A stretch of DNA of 64,000 nucleotides from RGIG5579 sp045590715 (GTDB taxonomy: Bacteria > Bacillota > Clostridia > Oscillospirales > SIG627), in the NCBI GenBank assembly GCA_045590715.1, contig JAZNRO010000124.1, positions 1-64,000 on the forward strand, written 5' to 3'. The notes under the pieces are model-generated. The model worked only from the letters and a program-made list of their open reading frames with translations. It did not search any database and was not told the DNA's origin. A program made the translations under genes and the position numbers. Positions 22,810 through 30,390 of the stretch are shown piece after piece; within the stretch, counting starts at the first letter, position 1; every line of letters begins with the position of its first letter.

Positions 22810-24981
22810 ATGGATTTCGAAAGACTTGCCATTGAAGAGATTGAGATCAGACAATTTAAAAAGATCCGCGATTTAAAAATCGAGCCGGGAAAGAGATGTA
22901 ACCTCTTTTTGGGCTCTTCTCGCAGTGGCAAAACCAGTCTTTGTGAATTCATTCAGTTTGCCCTTTACGGCGCAGACTCCGTTTCTATGGCCCGTGGCGG
23001 CGTGGAAGATGCGGAAGGTAGTCTTACCCTTTCCGCAGACGGAAAGCTCTTTGTGGTGAAAAGAAGCGTCATCAGCGGGAAAGAATCCTTTTCCTTTTAC
23101 GAAAAAGATTCCGAAGCCCCCGTTGAAACCCAGCTTACCCCCGGCGAGTACTTAACGGGCCTTGACCTTGACAGTTTTGACCTTATAAGCTATCACCGTC
23201 AGGCAAAATACGAAACGCCCATTTCCAGACCCAAATTTTCCGTTTTGAATCAGATCGCCTCTTCCTCGGAGGACACCCGTGATATCTACCGTGACCTTCT
23301 GATCTGTGGGGAAAAAAGAAGGGCTTTTTGCAACGAAGAGAAAAACGGCAGACTGGACGTTTTGATGCAGAAAGAAGAAGAACTTCAGGGTGAACTTGCC
23401 CGCTATCCGGAAATTCTTTCCGAAATTGAAGATCACCAGCTCCAGATCGGTCAGATCCGCGAGAAAATTGATGAAAACGACAGAAAATGCGTTCTTTTAA
23501 AGGCCCAGATCGCAGAATTTTCCGATGAGCTGAAACTGATCCAGAACAAGAAAAACGCGGAAGAACTGCATCGCAAAATCCTGGCCGGCGAAAAGAAACT
23601 TCGGATTTTAGCTTTTGATCTGAAAAATAAGATCGGAAAACTGACAAAGCACGAACTAAATCAAATGAAGCAGGACTACAACAAATTAAGTCTTGCCGCC
23701 ATCAAATTAAACGAAGCCCACATGGCCCTAACTTCCGCTAAAGATAACCTTGCTTATCACGAGACCCTCTTTCAAGGCAGCAGCAGTCTGGACCATCTGA
23801 CCGAGGTAAAAGAAACCTTAAAAAAGAAGAAGCTCGGTCGTCTTCTCATTTGCATTTTAGGAATCGTTCTGATCTCCTCCAGTGCCGTTTTAAGTCTTCT
23901 TTTAAGACAGGGCGGCTTTGATATGATCACCTATCTTGCCACCGGCGCATCGGTGCTTTTATGCGGTGTTGCATCTCTTTGCCTTTCCACCCTCTTTACC
24001 GGAAAGATCAAATATATTTTAGAAAAGCAGAACCTTCAGAGTGTTCAGGAATTTGACGAACTGTATGAAAAAGTGGTGGCCCATAATAAGACCACCCAGG
24101 TTTATCGGGACGAACTGGAAAACTGCCGTGATAAAGTAGAAAAAAGAACCGAGGAAAAAGCCCAGGTCCATCAGCGCATTTCCGACAGGATCAAGGCTCT
24201 TGGCTACAAAGAGGAAGACGGTGAGATTCTTGCCATTTGCGACGATATCATTGAAGCCAACGATATTTTCTACGATCTGGAAGTAGAGATCGATCTGGAT
24301 AAGGCAGAGTATAAGAGAATGCTTTCCGAAGACGTAGAAGACGAAAACGCCAGTATCAGCGAAGAGTTTTTAAATCTTCAAAACAAATTAAATTTCCTTG
24401 TGGCGCAAAACGACGCCCTGTATAAAAAGAAAGCCACCCTTACCGGACTCATTCAGGAAGCAGAGGAAAAGACCTTGAGAACCCCCGAAATGATCCGGGA
24501 AGAGCTGGAAAAGAATAATACGGAACTGGTAAAAGTCAAATTTGAATTTGAAAGCGCCGATCTTAATTCCACCCTGGCAAAGGCGAAAAAAGATAAATTC
24601 GAAAGTGATCTGAAGAAGGTACTGACAAAGAAGATCAATCAGAGAATGAAATTCCTTTTGGGCGAAGGGGAATCCTTCCTCTTTGACGAGGATTTTGAAC
24701 TTTGCTTCTGCGATCAGAGCTCCGTTCTTCCCCTCATTGCCGCCGGCGGCGGTGTCATTTCCGAAATCGGTCTTTTGTCCTTCCGCCTGGCACTGGCAGA
24801 ACTGATGAAGAAAACCGGTCTTCCTATGATCTTTGATGACTCTATGAGTGGACTGGGTCAGGAGGACTGCCGTGAATTTTACCGTTCTCTTCAGGAAACC
24901 TGCAGTCAGTTCTTCGTGGCAACCTCTATGACAGAGCATACCACTCTCTGCCAGGAAGACGCTAAGGTTATTAAACTCTAA
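22810..24981 (+). CDS. Membrane-associated SMC/SbcC-like AAA ATPase (YhaN-like)
   Basis: 723 residues from the ATG at 22810 behind AAAGGATG. Walker A is GSSRSGKTS (35-43). A long central region has two coiled-coil stretches separated by two hydrophobic segments (about residues 344-396), so the coils are probably tethered to the membrane. At the C-terminus a glycine-rich AAGGGVISEIGLLSFRLALA stands where the ABC signature is expected, followed by Walker B MIFDDSMSG. The layout matches Bacillus YhaN, which neighbours the SbcD-like nuclease YhaM/YhaO; no nuclease gene is adjacent here, recG is instead. A role in DNA-end handling is inferred. Confidence 0.75.
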   Translation: MDFERLAIEEIEIRQFKKIRDLKIEPGKRCNLFLGSSRSGKTSLCEFIQFALYGADSVSMARGGVEDAEGSLTLSADGKLFVVKRSVISGKESFSFYEKDSEAPVETQLTPGEYLTGLDLDSFDLISYHRQAKYETPISRPKFSVLNQIASSSEDTRDIYRDLLICGEKRRAFCNEEKNGRLDVLMQKEEELQGELARYPEILSEIEDHQLQIGQIREKIDENDRKCVLLKAQIAEFSDELKLIQNKKNAEELHRKILAGEKKLRILAFDLKNKIGKLTKHELNQMKQDYNKLSLAAIKLNEAHMALTSAKDNLAYHETLFQGSSSLDHLTEVKETLKKKKLGRLLICILGIVLISSSAVLSLLLRQGGFDMITYLATGASVLLCGVASLCLSTLFTGKIKYILEKQNLQSVQEFDELYEKVVAHNKTTQVYRDELENCRDKVEKRTEEKAQVHQRISDRIKALGYKEEDGEILAICDDIIEANDIFYDLEVEIDLDKAEYKRMLSEDVEDENASISEEFLNLQNKLNFLVAQNDALYKKKATLTGLIQEAEEKTLRTPEMIREELEKNNTELVKVKFEFESADLNSTLAKAKKDKFESDLKKVLTKKINQRMKFLLGEGESFLFDEDFELCFCDQSSVLPLIAAGGGVISEIGLLSFRLALAELMKKTGLPMIFDDSMSGLGQEDCREFYRSLQETCSQFFVATSMTEHTTLCQEDAKVIKL

Positions 24982-26996
24982 TGGAATTCACGTTAAAAAC
25001 GCCCGTATCCTTCCTGAAGGGCGTAGGAAAAAAACGATATGACGCGCTGAAAAAAAGCGGGATCGAGACCCTTTCTGACCTTGCCTTTCTCTTTCCCTCT
25101 TCCTACCGCAGCGGAAAAGTATTTCAAGTAGCCCCCGAACGCGTGGGGCTCTTTTCCTATTTTCATTTAACCGTAGATACTGCCCCTTTTATCGCAAATA
25201 TCAAAGGACGGGGGCCGGTGCTTCGTTACGTAGCGTCTGACGAAGAAGGAAACAGAGTGCAAGTACTGCATTTTCATCAGCCGTACTTAAAAAACAAGAT
25301 CCTGAAAGGCGAGAGTCTGTATTTTGGCGGAATCCTCCAGGAGCGAAAAGGAGTCTACTATCTTTTCTCCCCTTCTATGGATAAAAAAATGCCGGATCAG
25401 ACCGCGCTACTGCCCATCTATCCCAAAACCGCCGGACTTTCCTCCGGTCAGATCAAGGAACTGATCTCCCAGTTTTTGATCTCCCTTTTACCCCAGATCA
25501 AAGAGACCCTACCGGAAAAGGTGCTTCGGTTTATGGACCTTTGTCCCCTTTCCCGAGCCATTTATTATCTTCACAACCCCATTGACGAAGAAAAAGTAGA
25601 AGAAGCAAAGAAGCGACTTGCTTTTGAAGAACTTTTCCGCTTCAGTGTAAAATCTACTCTCTTCTCCCGGGAAAATGAGAAGATCACCGTTTCTCCCTAT
25701 GAAAATTCGGATCTTACTCCCTTTCTTTCCCAGCTCCCCTTCTCAATGACAGGGGCGCAAAAAAGAGTGGTGGAAGAGATACGAAGCGACCTTTGCGGAG
25801 ATGTTCCCGTAAACCCTATGGATCGACTTCTGCAGGGCGACGTTGGCAGCGGAAAAACAGCCGTTGCCGCCGCCGCAGCATACCTTGCCGCCATCAACTC
25901 AAAAAGCACCCTGGTCATGGCGCCCACGGAAATTTTAGCCGCCCAGCATTACAGAGCGTTTTCCGCCTTTCTCAGCCCCTTTCCCTACAAGGTATATCTG
26001 ATTACCGGTTCCACCGGCAAAAAGGAAAGAGAGCGAATTTATGGCGAAATAGAGGGGGGTGCGCCCTATATTCTCATTGGCACCCACGCTCTCATTGAAG
26101 AAAAGACGAGAATTTCCGGTGTTGGCCTTGCCATTACCGATGAACAGCACCGATTTGGCGTGCGCCACCGCACCAGACTCAGTGCAAAAGGCGGCGCAGT
26201 TCATTCTCTTGTCATGAGCGCAACCCCTATCCCCAGAAGCCTTGCTATGTTTCTCCACGCGAGAAGCCGCATTTCCGTTATTGACGAGCTTCCCCCCGGT
26301 AGAAAGGAGATCTCCACCTTCTACATCGGCGAAGACAAAATAGAAAGACTTATGCGCTTTTTAGACGAAAAGATAAAGGAAGGCGGTCAGGCCTATATCG
26401 TATGCCCCTTGATCGAGGATAGTGAAGACGTAAATCCTCTCATCTCCGCCACAGAAGAACTGGAAGAGATCCGAAAGGCCCTGCCCCATATTGAAAGCGC
26501 CCTTCTCCACGGCAAAATGAAGCCGGAGGAAAAGCGTCTAGTTATGGAAGATTTTAAACAGGGTAAAACAAAAATCCTGGTTTCTACTACCGTTATTGAG
26601 GTAGGCGTAGACGTACCGAAGGCTACGGTAATGGTAGTACGCTGTGCAGAACGGTTTGGTCTGTCCCAGCTTCACCAATTGCGCGGTAGAGTAGGCCGAG
26701 GCAGTGACCAGTCTTATTGCATCCTGGTTTCTTCCCACTCCGGCAAAAGCGCCAGAGAACGACTGAAAAAAATGTGCGACTGCCACGACGGCTTTGAACT
26801 TGCCCGTTTCGACCTGGAAACCAGAGGTCCGGGTGAATTTTTCGGTACCCGGCAATCCGGTTTCGGCTCTTCTTCTCTCATCGGTTCCTTCAGTATGGAA
26901 ATGATCCAAAAGGCGGGAGAAGCCGCGAGAATGTTTTTAGAAGAAGCAAGTCCGGAGGAGATCGCCGTTTATCAAGAAAATTTCAGACTCAATTAA
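24981..26996 (+). CDS. recG: ATP-dependent DNA helicase RecG
   Basis: 671 residues, near the usual 680. The N-terminal wedge domain begins FLKGVGKKR; helicase motifs follow: LLQGDVGSGKTAVAA (I), APTEILAAQH (Ia), ITDEQHRFG (II, DEQH), MSATPIPRS (III), STTVIEVGVDVP (V) and QLRGRVGRG (VI), then the RecG C-terminal GPGEFFGTRQSG. RecG regresses stalled forks and migrates branched DNA. The start codon overlaps the stop of the YhaN-like gene by one base, which couples the two. Confidence 0.97.
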   Translation: MEFTLKTPVSFLKGVGKKRYDALKKSGIETLSDLAFLFPSSYRSGKVFQVAPERVGLFSYFHLTVDTAPFIANIKGRGPVLRYVASDEEGNRVQVLHFHQPYLKNKILKGESLYFGGILQERKGVYYLFSPSMDKKMPDQTALLPIYPKTAGLSSGQIKELISQFLISLLPQIKETLPEKVLRFMDLCPLSRAIYYLHNPIDEEKVEEAKKRLAFEELFRFSVKSTLFSRENEKITVSPYENSDLTPFLSQLPFSMTGAQKRVVEEIRSDLCGDVPVNPMDRLLQGDVGSGKTAVAAAAAYLAAINSKSTLVMAPTEILAAQHYRAFSAFLSPFPYKVYLITGSTGKKERERIYGEIEGGAPYILIGTHALIEEKTRISGVGLAITDEQHRFGVRHRTRLSAKGGAVHSLVMSATPIPRSLAMFLHARSRISVIDELPPGRKEISTFYIGEDKIERLMRFLDEKIKEGGQAYIVCPLIEDSEDVNPLISATEELEEIRKALPHIESALLHGKMKPEEKRLVMEDFKQGKTKILVSTTVIEVGVDVPKATVMVVRCAERFGLSQLHQLRGRVGRGSDQSYCILVSSHSGKSARERLKKMCDCHDGFELARFDLETRGPGEFFGTRQSGFGSSSLIGSFSMEMIQKAGEAARMFLEEASPEEIAVYQENFRLN

Positions 26997-26998
26997 AA

Positions 26999-27030
26999 AA
27001 AGCAGGAAGAAACCTTCCTGCTTTTTCTTA
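26999..27030 (+). terminator. Terminator after recG
   Basis: AGCAGGAAG (27001-27009) pairs with CTTCCTGCT (27014-27022), followed by TTTTCTTA. Confidence 0.9.
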
Positions 27031-27067
27031 TTTAAAGAAAAGAATATTCGTATATGGCTCTGTAAAA

Positions 27068-27210
27068 ATGAAATCAGCTGACGCTGATGAAATCTTCGAT
27101 TTTGCCTCAGATGAAATTAAGTCCACCCATCTTCCGTCAAGGCGGATTTCATCCAACAGAGTTGGATTTCATCGTCGGAGACGATTTCACCCACCCGCAA
27201 GGGTGGATTT
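27068..27210. repeat. Cluster of short hairpins joined by GATGAAATC/GATTTCATC (repeat-like element)
   Basis: At least five perfect hairpins lie side by side: ATCAGC/GCTGAT (27073-27088), AAATC/GATTT (27090-27102), ATCCAAC/GTTGGAT (27151-27167), ATCGTC/GACGAT (27171-27185) and CCACCC/GGGTGG (27191-27206), with TCCG/CGGA at about 27133-27146. The joints read GATGAAATC on the left and GATTTCATC on the right, so the element is roughly self-complementary as a whole. No coding potential. It resembles the dispersed hairpin-cluster repeats of Clostridia genomes. Confidence 0.6.
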
Positions 27211-27215
27211 AGTTG

Positions 27216-27248
27216 AAAAACCGACAAGTCGAAACTTGTCGGTTTTTC
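27216..27248 (-). terminator. Terminator of the tRNA-Gln gene
   Basis: ACCGACAAGT and ACTTGTCGGT around CGAA, with A/T runs on both sides; on the minus strand it directly follows the tRNA CCA end. Confidence 0.9.
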
Positions 27249-27325
27249 TGGCAGGGATGGCGAGATTCGAACTCACGAATGCAGGAGACAAAGTCCTGTG
27301 CCTTAACCGGCTTGGCGACATCCCT
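27249..27325 (-). tRNA. tRNA-Gln (anticodon UUG), with U at position 37
   Basis: Seventy-seven bases including an encoded CCA. The acceptor stem AGGGATG/CATCCCT is fully paired, with weak A1-U72 and discriminator G; D-stem GCC/GGC; anticodon stem CAGGA/TCCTG; T-arm GTGAG-TTCGAAT-CTCGC. The seven-base anticodon loop is CTTTGTC, giving anticodon UUG. Position 37 is U, where tRNA-Gln and nearly all tRNAs have a purine. The D-loop is also longer than in usual clostridial tRNA-Gln. All stems are intact and it has its own promoter and terminator, so it is probably expressed. Confidence 0.9.
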
Positions 27326-27337
27326 AAAAGCCTTATT

Positions 27338-27366
27338 ATTATATAGGATAAGCCCCGTTTTGTCAA
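27338..27366 (-). promoter_or_regulatory. tRNA-Gln promoter
   Basis: Full-consensus TTGACA (27366-27361), 17-base spacer, TATAAT (27343-27338), about 12 bases before the tRNA 5' end. Confidence 0.88.
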
Positions 27367-27408
27367 CCGATTCAAAGAATTTCCCCTCATATAACAATAT
27401 GAATTATC

Positions 27409-27437
27409 TTGACAAATTTTGCCCTTTATGATATAGT
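27409..27437 (+). promoter_or_regulatory. Promoter of the manganese riboswitch/mntP unit
   Basis: TTGACA (27409-27414), 17-base spacer, TATAGT (27432-27437); start of transcription expected near 27444, just before the riboswitch. Confidence 0.82.
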
Positions 27438-27443
27438 AAAACC

Positions 27444-27568
27444 TACTTGAGGGAGTAGCAGGCGGCAAAGCCGTAACAAGTCAACACACTGGTATTTTTA
27501 CCTGGCTTGGTTTTAAATTGCAAGACTCATGTATAGGATAGCTATACATGGAGTCTTGATTTTTTTGC
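27444..27568 (+). ncRNA. yybP-ykoY manganese riboswitch
   Basis: The leader has the class hallmarks: GAGGGAGTAGC at 27449-27459, a paired GGCGGC/GCCG element, then CCTGGCTTGG (27501-27510) and GCAAGAC (27520-27526), the second metal-site loop. The 3' part folds into a long hairpin, AAGACTC ATGTATAG / CTATACAT GAGTCTT with a T-run after it (about 27522-27567), which acts as the terminator that Mn2+ binding must disrupt. The gene downstream is the manganese exporter mntP, the usual target, so high manganese should switch expression on. Confidence 0.88.
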
Positions 27569-27588
27569 CCTCAAAAATAAGGAGAATT

Positions 27589-28176
27589 ATGAAAAATCTG
27601 ATCTTTTTAAATCTCTGTACCGGCACCGGCCTTGCCATGGATGCCTTTTCCGTATCTCTGGCAGACGGCCTGAGCGAACCCCAAATGAAAACAAGAAAGG
27701 CCGTAAAGATCGCACTGATCTTTGCGCTTTTTCAGGGTATTATGCCACTTACCGGCTGGTTCTGTGTCCATAACCTACTTGAATACTTTAACGCCTTCCG
27801 ACCCTTTATTCCCTGGATCGCACTGATTCTTTTATGCTACATCGGCTCAAAGATGCTTTGGGAAGGCCTTCATCCTTGTAAAGAAGGGGACGAGGTGTGC
27901 CTTATAAAAAAGAAGATCGGCCTTTCTACCCTCTTGGTACAAGGTGTGGCAACCTCCATTGACGCGCTTTCCGTTGGCTTTACCATTTCCGAATATAACC
28001 TGGTTGAGGCGCTGATCGCCGCAGGAATTATTGCCCTTACTACCTTCGCAATCTGCTTTCTGGGCGTTCTGATCGGCAACAAATTCGGCACCAAGCTTTC
28101 CGGAAAAGCCTCGATCTTGGGCGGTGTGATCCTGATCTTCATTGGTCTTGAAATTTTTATTACTTCCCTCTTTTAA
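27589..28176 (+). CDS. mntP: Manganese efflux pump MntP
   Basis: 195 residues from the ATG at 27589, behind AAGGAG. An earlier in-frame ATG at 27529 lies in the riboswitch terminator and is rejected. Six hydrophobic helices form two three-helix repeats; the membrane acidic motifs are AMDAFSVSLADG (about 16-27) and the mirrored SIDALSVGF, typical of MntP (DUF204). It exports Mn2+ across the cytoplasmic membrane and is under the yybP-ykoY riboswitch. Confidence 0.94.
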   Translation: MKNLIFLNLCTGTGLAMDAFSVSLADGLSEPQMKTRKAVKIALIFALFQGIMPLTGWFCVHNLLEYFNAFRPFIPWIALILLCYIGSKMLWEGLHPCKEGDEVCLIKKKIGLSTLLVQGVATSIDALSVGFTISEYNLVEALIAAGIIALTTFAICFLGVLIGNKFGTKLSGKASILGGVILIFIGLEIFITSLF

Positions 28177-28177
28177 A

Positions 28178-28212
28178 TTAAAAAACTCCTCATAAGAGGA
28201 GTTTTTCTTTTT
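28178..28212. terminator. Terminator between mntP and the LUD gene
   Basis: AAAAACTCCTC (28181-28191), ATAA loop, GAGGAGTTTTT (28196-28206), T-run after. Bidirectional between convergent genes. Confidence 0.9.
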
Positions 28213-28828
28213 AATATCCTAAGTTTTCATCAATTAAAATGATCTCATACACAGCGCCGGCAGGCTTCTCCCAAAAAACAGAGAGATTTCTGCAAATACG
28301 CTCCGGACTATTACAGTTATAACAGCGATCGGCATTTTTCGCACAAGGCGTCTTTCGATTAAGCCTTTGGGCATTCTTGGGGCCAGCGATATTGCGGGCG
28401 CGGTGAATGGCATCCTCCAAAGTCGGTGCCACCTTATTTTTTCCGATGATAAGATAAATTTCGCCGGGGCCATAGGAAATGGCCGCTACCCGGTTGCCGG
28501 TATGGTCAATATTGACAATTTCTCCTTCTTCGGAAATGCCGTTGACGGAACTTACGTATACGTCTGATCTGGCGGCCGCGCTTCTTACTTCCATAACAGT
28601 CATTCCTTCCGGCATTTTATCGTGCCAGAGAACTTTGTTTTGGGTGGACAAGATCTCATATAAATTCATTTGGCCTAAAGTGACAGAACCGCCAAAGCCT
28701 ACTGTTTTATTTTTAATTTTACACTTTAAATATTCAGATGCACTTTCTTTATTCTCAAAAACAGAAACGTGATATCCTTTTTGCTCTAAACTCACCACAA
28801 GTTTGGAAAAATCAAATTTTTCAGCCAT
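28211..28828 (-). CDS. LUD-domain protein (lactate utilization C / YkgG-like)
   Basis: 205 residues from the ATG at 28828, which has GAGGGAT upstream; an earlier ATG at 28855 sits two bases after the -10 box and is rejected. LUD features: VGFGGSVTLGQMNLYEIL (the SxTL..G region), SSVNGISEEGEIVNID and AISYGPGEIYLIIG. A cysteine-rich tail, CAKNADRCYNCNSPERIC, follows. LUD proteins occur in LutB/LutC lactate oxidation complexes, but lone clostridial members with this tail are common and have no fixed role. No lutA or lutB lies nearby. Confidence 0.82.
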   Translation of the reverse strand: MAEKFDFSKLVVSLEQKGYHVSVFENKESASEYLKCKIKNKTVGFGGSVTLGQMNLYEILSTQNKVLWHDKMPEGMTVMEVRSAAARSDVYVSSVNGISEEGEIVNIDHTGNRVAAISYGPGEIYLIIGKNKVAPTLEDAIHRARNIAGPKNAQRLNRKTPCAKNADRCYNCNSPERICRNLSVFWEKPAGAVYEIILIDENLGY

Positions 28829-28857
28829 CTTTTTATCCCTCAATGTTATTTTCATTT

Positions 28858-28885
28858 ATTGTATCATAAAGCAAAAAAAAGTCAA
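28858..28885 (-). promoter_or_regulatory. Promoter of the LUD gene
   Basis: Minus-strand TTGACT (28885-28880), 16-base spacer, TACAAT (28863-28858). Confidence 0.75.
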
Positions 28886-28891
28886 TGAAAA

Positions 28892-28924
28892 GAAAAACCC
28901 CAAACCAAATGGTTTCGGGTTTTG
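28892..28924 (-). terminator. Terminator of the rplM-rpsI operon
   Basis: AAAACCCGAAACC and GGTTTGGGGTTTT pair on the minus strand with one C-C mismatch, followed by TTCTTTTC. It overlaps the region just before the LUD promoter. Confidence 0.8.
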
Positions 28925-28943
28925 AATTCTCTGAAATAATAAC

Positions 28944-29351
28944 TTATCTCTTGGAGAACTGGGAAGCACGACGAGCTGCTTTGAGACCGTACTTCTTTCT
29001 TTCCTTCATTCTGGGGTCACGAGTGAGGAATCCAGCCTTCTTCAGAGCGGGACGGAAGCTTTCAGCATCTGCCTGCAGAAGAGCTCTGGAAATACCGTGA
29101 CGGATCGCACCAGCCTGGCCGGAAACACCGCCGCCTACAACGTTGCAAACAATGTCGAACTTGCCCATATTACCGGTAAGTTCCAGGGGCTGACGAACGA
29201 TGAGTTTCAGGGTATCAAGGCCGAAGTAATCATCAATATCTCTCTTATTGATGGTGATGGCGCCGGTACCGGGATAAATACGAACACGGGCGATAGATTT
29301 CTTTCTTCTGCCGGTGCCGTAGAAATAAGGTTTCGCACTAGTGTAATTCAT
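28944..29351 (-). CDS. rpsI: 30S ribosomal protein S9
   Basis: 135 residues. GTGRRKKSIARVRI near the start, GGGVSGQAGAIRHGISRAL in the middle and the basic tail RKKYGLKAARRASQFSKR, whose last Lys-Arg reaches the P-site tRNA. Follows rplM by 22 bases, the universal order. Confidence 0.98.
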   Translation of the reverse strand: MNYTSAKPYFYGTGRRKKSIARVRIYPGTGAITINKRDIDDYFGLDTLKLIVRQPLELTGNMGKFDIVCNVVGGGVSGQAGAIRHGISRALLQADAESFRPALKKAGFLTRDPRMKERKKYGLKAARRASQFSKR

Positions 29352-29373
29352 TATCTTCTTCCTTTCTCAATCT

Positions 29374-29802
29374 TTAGAACTCAAGGCTAACAGGCTGCTG
29401 AGCAGCGTGCTGATGAGCTTCACCTGCATATACTTTCAAGCGGGTAAGGCTCTTTCTGCCGATGGTGTTCTTGGGAAGCATACCCTTCACTGCAAGGAAG
29501 ATTGCTTTCTCGGGGTTCTTGGTCATCAGTTCTTTGTAACCGATTTCCTTCAGACCGCCGATGTAACCGGTGTGATATCTGTATTTTTTCTGTTCCAACT
29601 TGTTGCCGGTGAGAATAGCCTTATCAGCATTGATTACAATTACGTACTCACCACAGTCAACGTGGGGGGTGAACTCAGGACGGTTCTTACCGCGGAGAAT
29701 GGTAGCAGCAGCGGCTGCAACCTTTCCGAGAGGTTTGCCCTGGGCGTCGAGAACGTACCATTTGCGTTCAATGGTTTCGGCTTTTGCCATAAAAGTGGAC
29801 AT
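29374..29802 (-). CDS. rplM: 50S ribosomal protein L13
   Basis: 142 residues, ATG behind GGAGG. ERKWYVLDAQGKPLGKVAA, the GDYVIVINA-like block GEYVIVINADKA, and KGMLPKNTIGRKSLTRLKVY are diagnostic. First gene of the operon, with a consensus promoter about 40 bases upstream. Confidence 0.98.
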   Translation of the reverse strand: MSTFMAKAETIERKWYVLDAQGKPLGKVAAAAATILRGKNRPEFTPHVDCGEYVIVINADKAILTGNKLEQKKYRYHTGYIGGLKEIGYKELMTKNPEKAIFLAVKGMLPKNTIGRKSLTRLKVYAGEAHQHAAQQPVSLEF

Positions 29803-29836
29803 TGCATTTCCTCCGAATTTCTTAATTTACTTGCCT

Positions 29837-29865
29837 ATTATATAAGAGGAAAAATGCTTTGTCAA
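29837..29865 (-). promoter_or_regulatory. rplM promoter
   Basis: Full-consensus TTGACA (29865-29860), 17-base spacer, TATAAT (29842-29837). Confidence 0.88.
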
Positions 29866-30041
29866 TAGCTTTTTTGCAAAAAAATATTTTTTTATATTGT
29901 TATCTCTTTTTTTCTCCCGTTTTCTCTTAAAAGCTCGTTTTTTCTAAATTTAAGACTAATTATTTTTAACAATTTAAAGACGGTATTTTTCATAGGTTTG
30001 CGGGAGACCTATGACGTAGAAATAAGAACATATAACATTTT
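29866..30041. other. Gene-free AT-rich spacer
   Basis: No open frame, promoter or RNA gene is evident. The only structure is a small hairpin, CATAGGT/ACCTATG (about 29990-30012), next to the REP-like doublet that follows. Confidence 0.6.
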
Positions 30042-30110
30042 GTAGGGGCGAAATGTGTTCGCCCGTCAAGGTTTGTGCAGATTTTGCGGACGAACACAGT
30101 TCGCCCCTAC
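30042..30110. repeat. REP-like inverted doublet, copy A
   Basis: GTAGGGGCGAAATGTGTTCG at 30042-30061 (unit to 30064) and its inverted partner at 30086-30110 ending TTCGCCCCTAC bracket a 21-base spacer, 69 bases in all. Each unit is itself nearly palindromic. The same doublet, with a similar spacer, recurs at 33700-33768. The repeat is the same as that embedded in the RAYT gene. Confidence 0.85.
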
Positions 30111-30149
30111 GGATTGATTGTTTTGCAGGCTGTCGGAGATGAAAAAACA

Positions 30150-30184
30150 AAAAAATAGCTTGCTCCGAAGAGCAAGCTATTTTG
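30150..30184 (-). terminator. Terminator of the adhesin/59-aa gene operon
   Basis: Perfect 14-bp stem AAAATAGCTTGCTC (30152-30165) / GAGCAAGCTATTTT (30170-30183) with CGAA loop, T-run on the minus strand. Confidence 0.92.
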
Positions 30185-30195
30185 TTTTGGTTTAA

Positions 30196-30375
30196 TTACC
30201 AGAGGGAAACGCCGCCGCTGATAACAGAGGAATCGGTAGTACCGGTGGTACCGGAACCGAGAACTGCATCAGCATTGCCGATCATTCCTGCATTGATTAC
30301 AACGGAACCAGCAAGAACGTCTTCCTGCATGAAAGCGATCATTTCCAGAGCGGGTGCTTCATAAACTTTTTTCAT
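30196..30375 (-). CDS. 59-aa peptide, unknown function, downstream of the adhesin-like gene
   Basis: The ATG at 30375 follows GGGAGGTG with proper spacing and lies 15 bases after the stop of the large secreted protein; a strong terminator follows the TAA. The product begins MKKVYEAPALEMIAF, then MQEDVLAGS, and ends in a Gly/Ser/Thr-rich tail finishing SGGVSLW. There is no hydrophobic signal peptide. The opening KKxYxxPxxExxxFxxEDVL resembles, from memory, that of many short clostridial hypothetical proteins. A leader-plus-core layout is conceivable, but no peptide-modifying enzyme is nearby. Function unknown. Confidence 0.72.
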   Translation of the reverse strand: MKKVYEAPALEMIAFMQEDVLAGSVVINAGMIGNADAVLGSGTTGTTDSSVISGGVSLW

Positions 30376-30390
30376 TATTCTGCACCTCCC

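Noticed and set aside
27529..27588. Longer N-terminus for MntP
   Set aside because: The extra codons lie in the riboswitch terminator stem, have no ribosome site and do not fit the MntP family start.
30196..30375. 59-aa peptide as a lanthipeptide or other RiPP precursor
   Set aside because: No modifying enzyme, protease-transporter or immunity gene is nearby, and the core has no cysteines; kept only as a peptide of unknown role.
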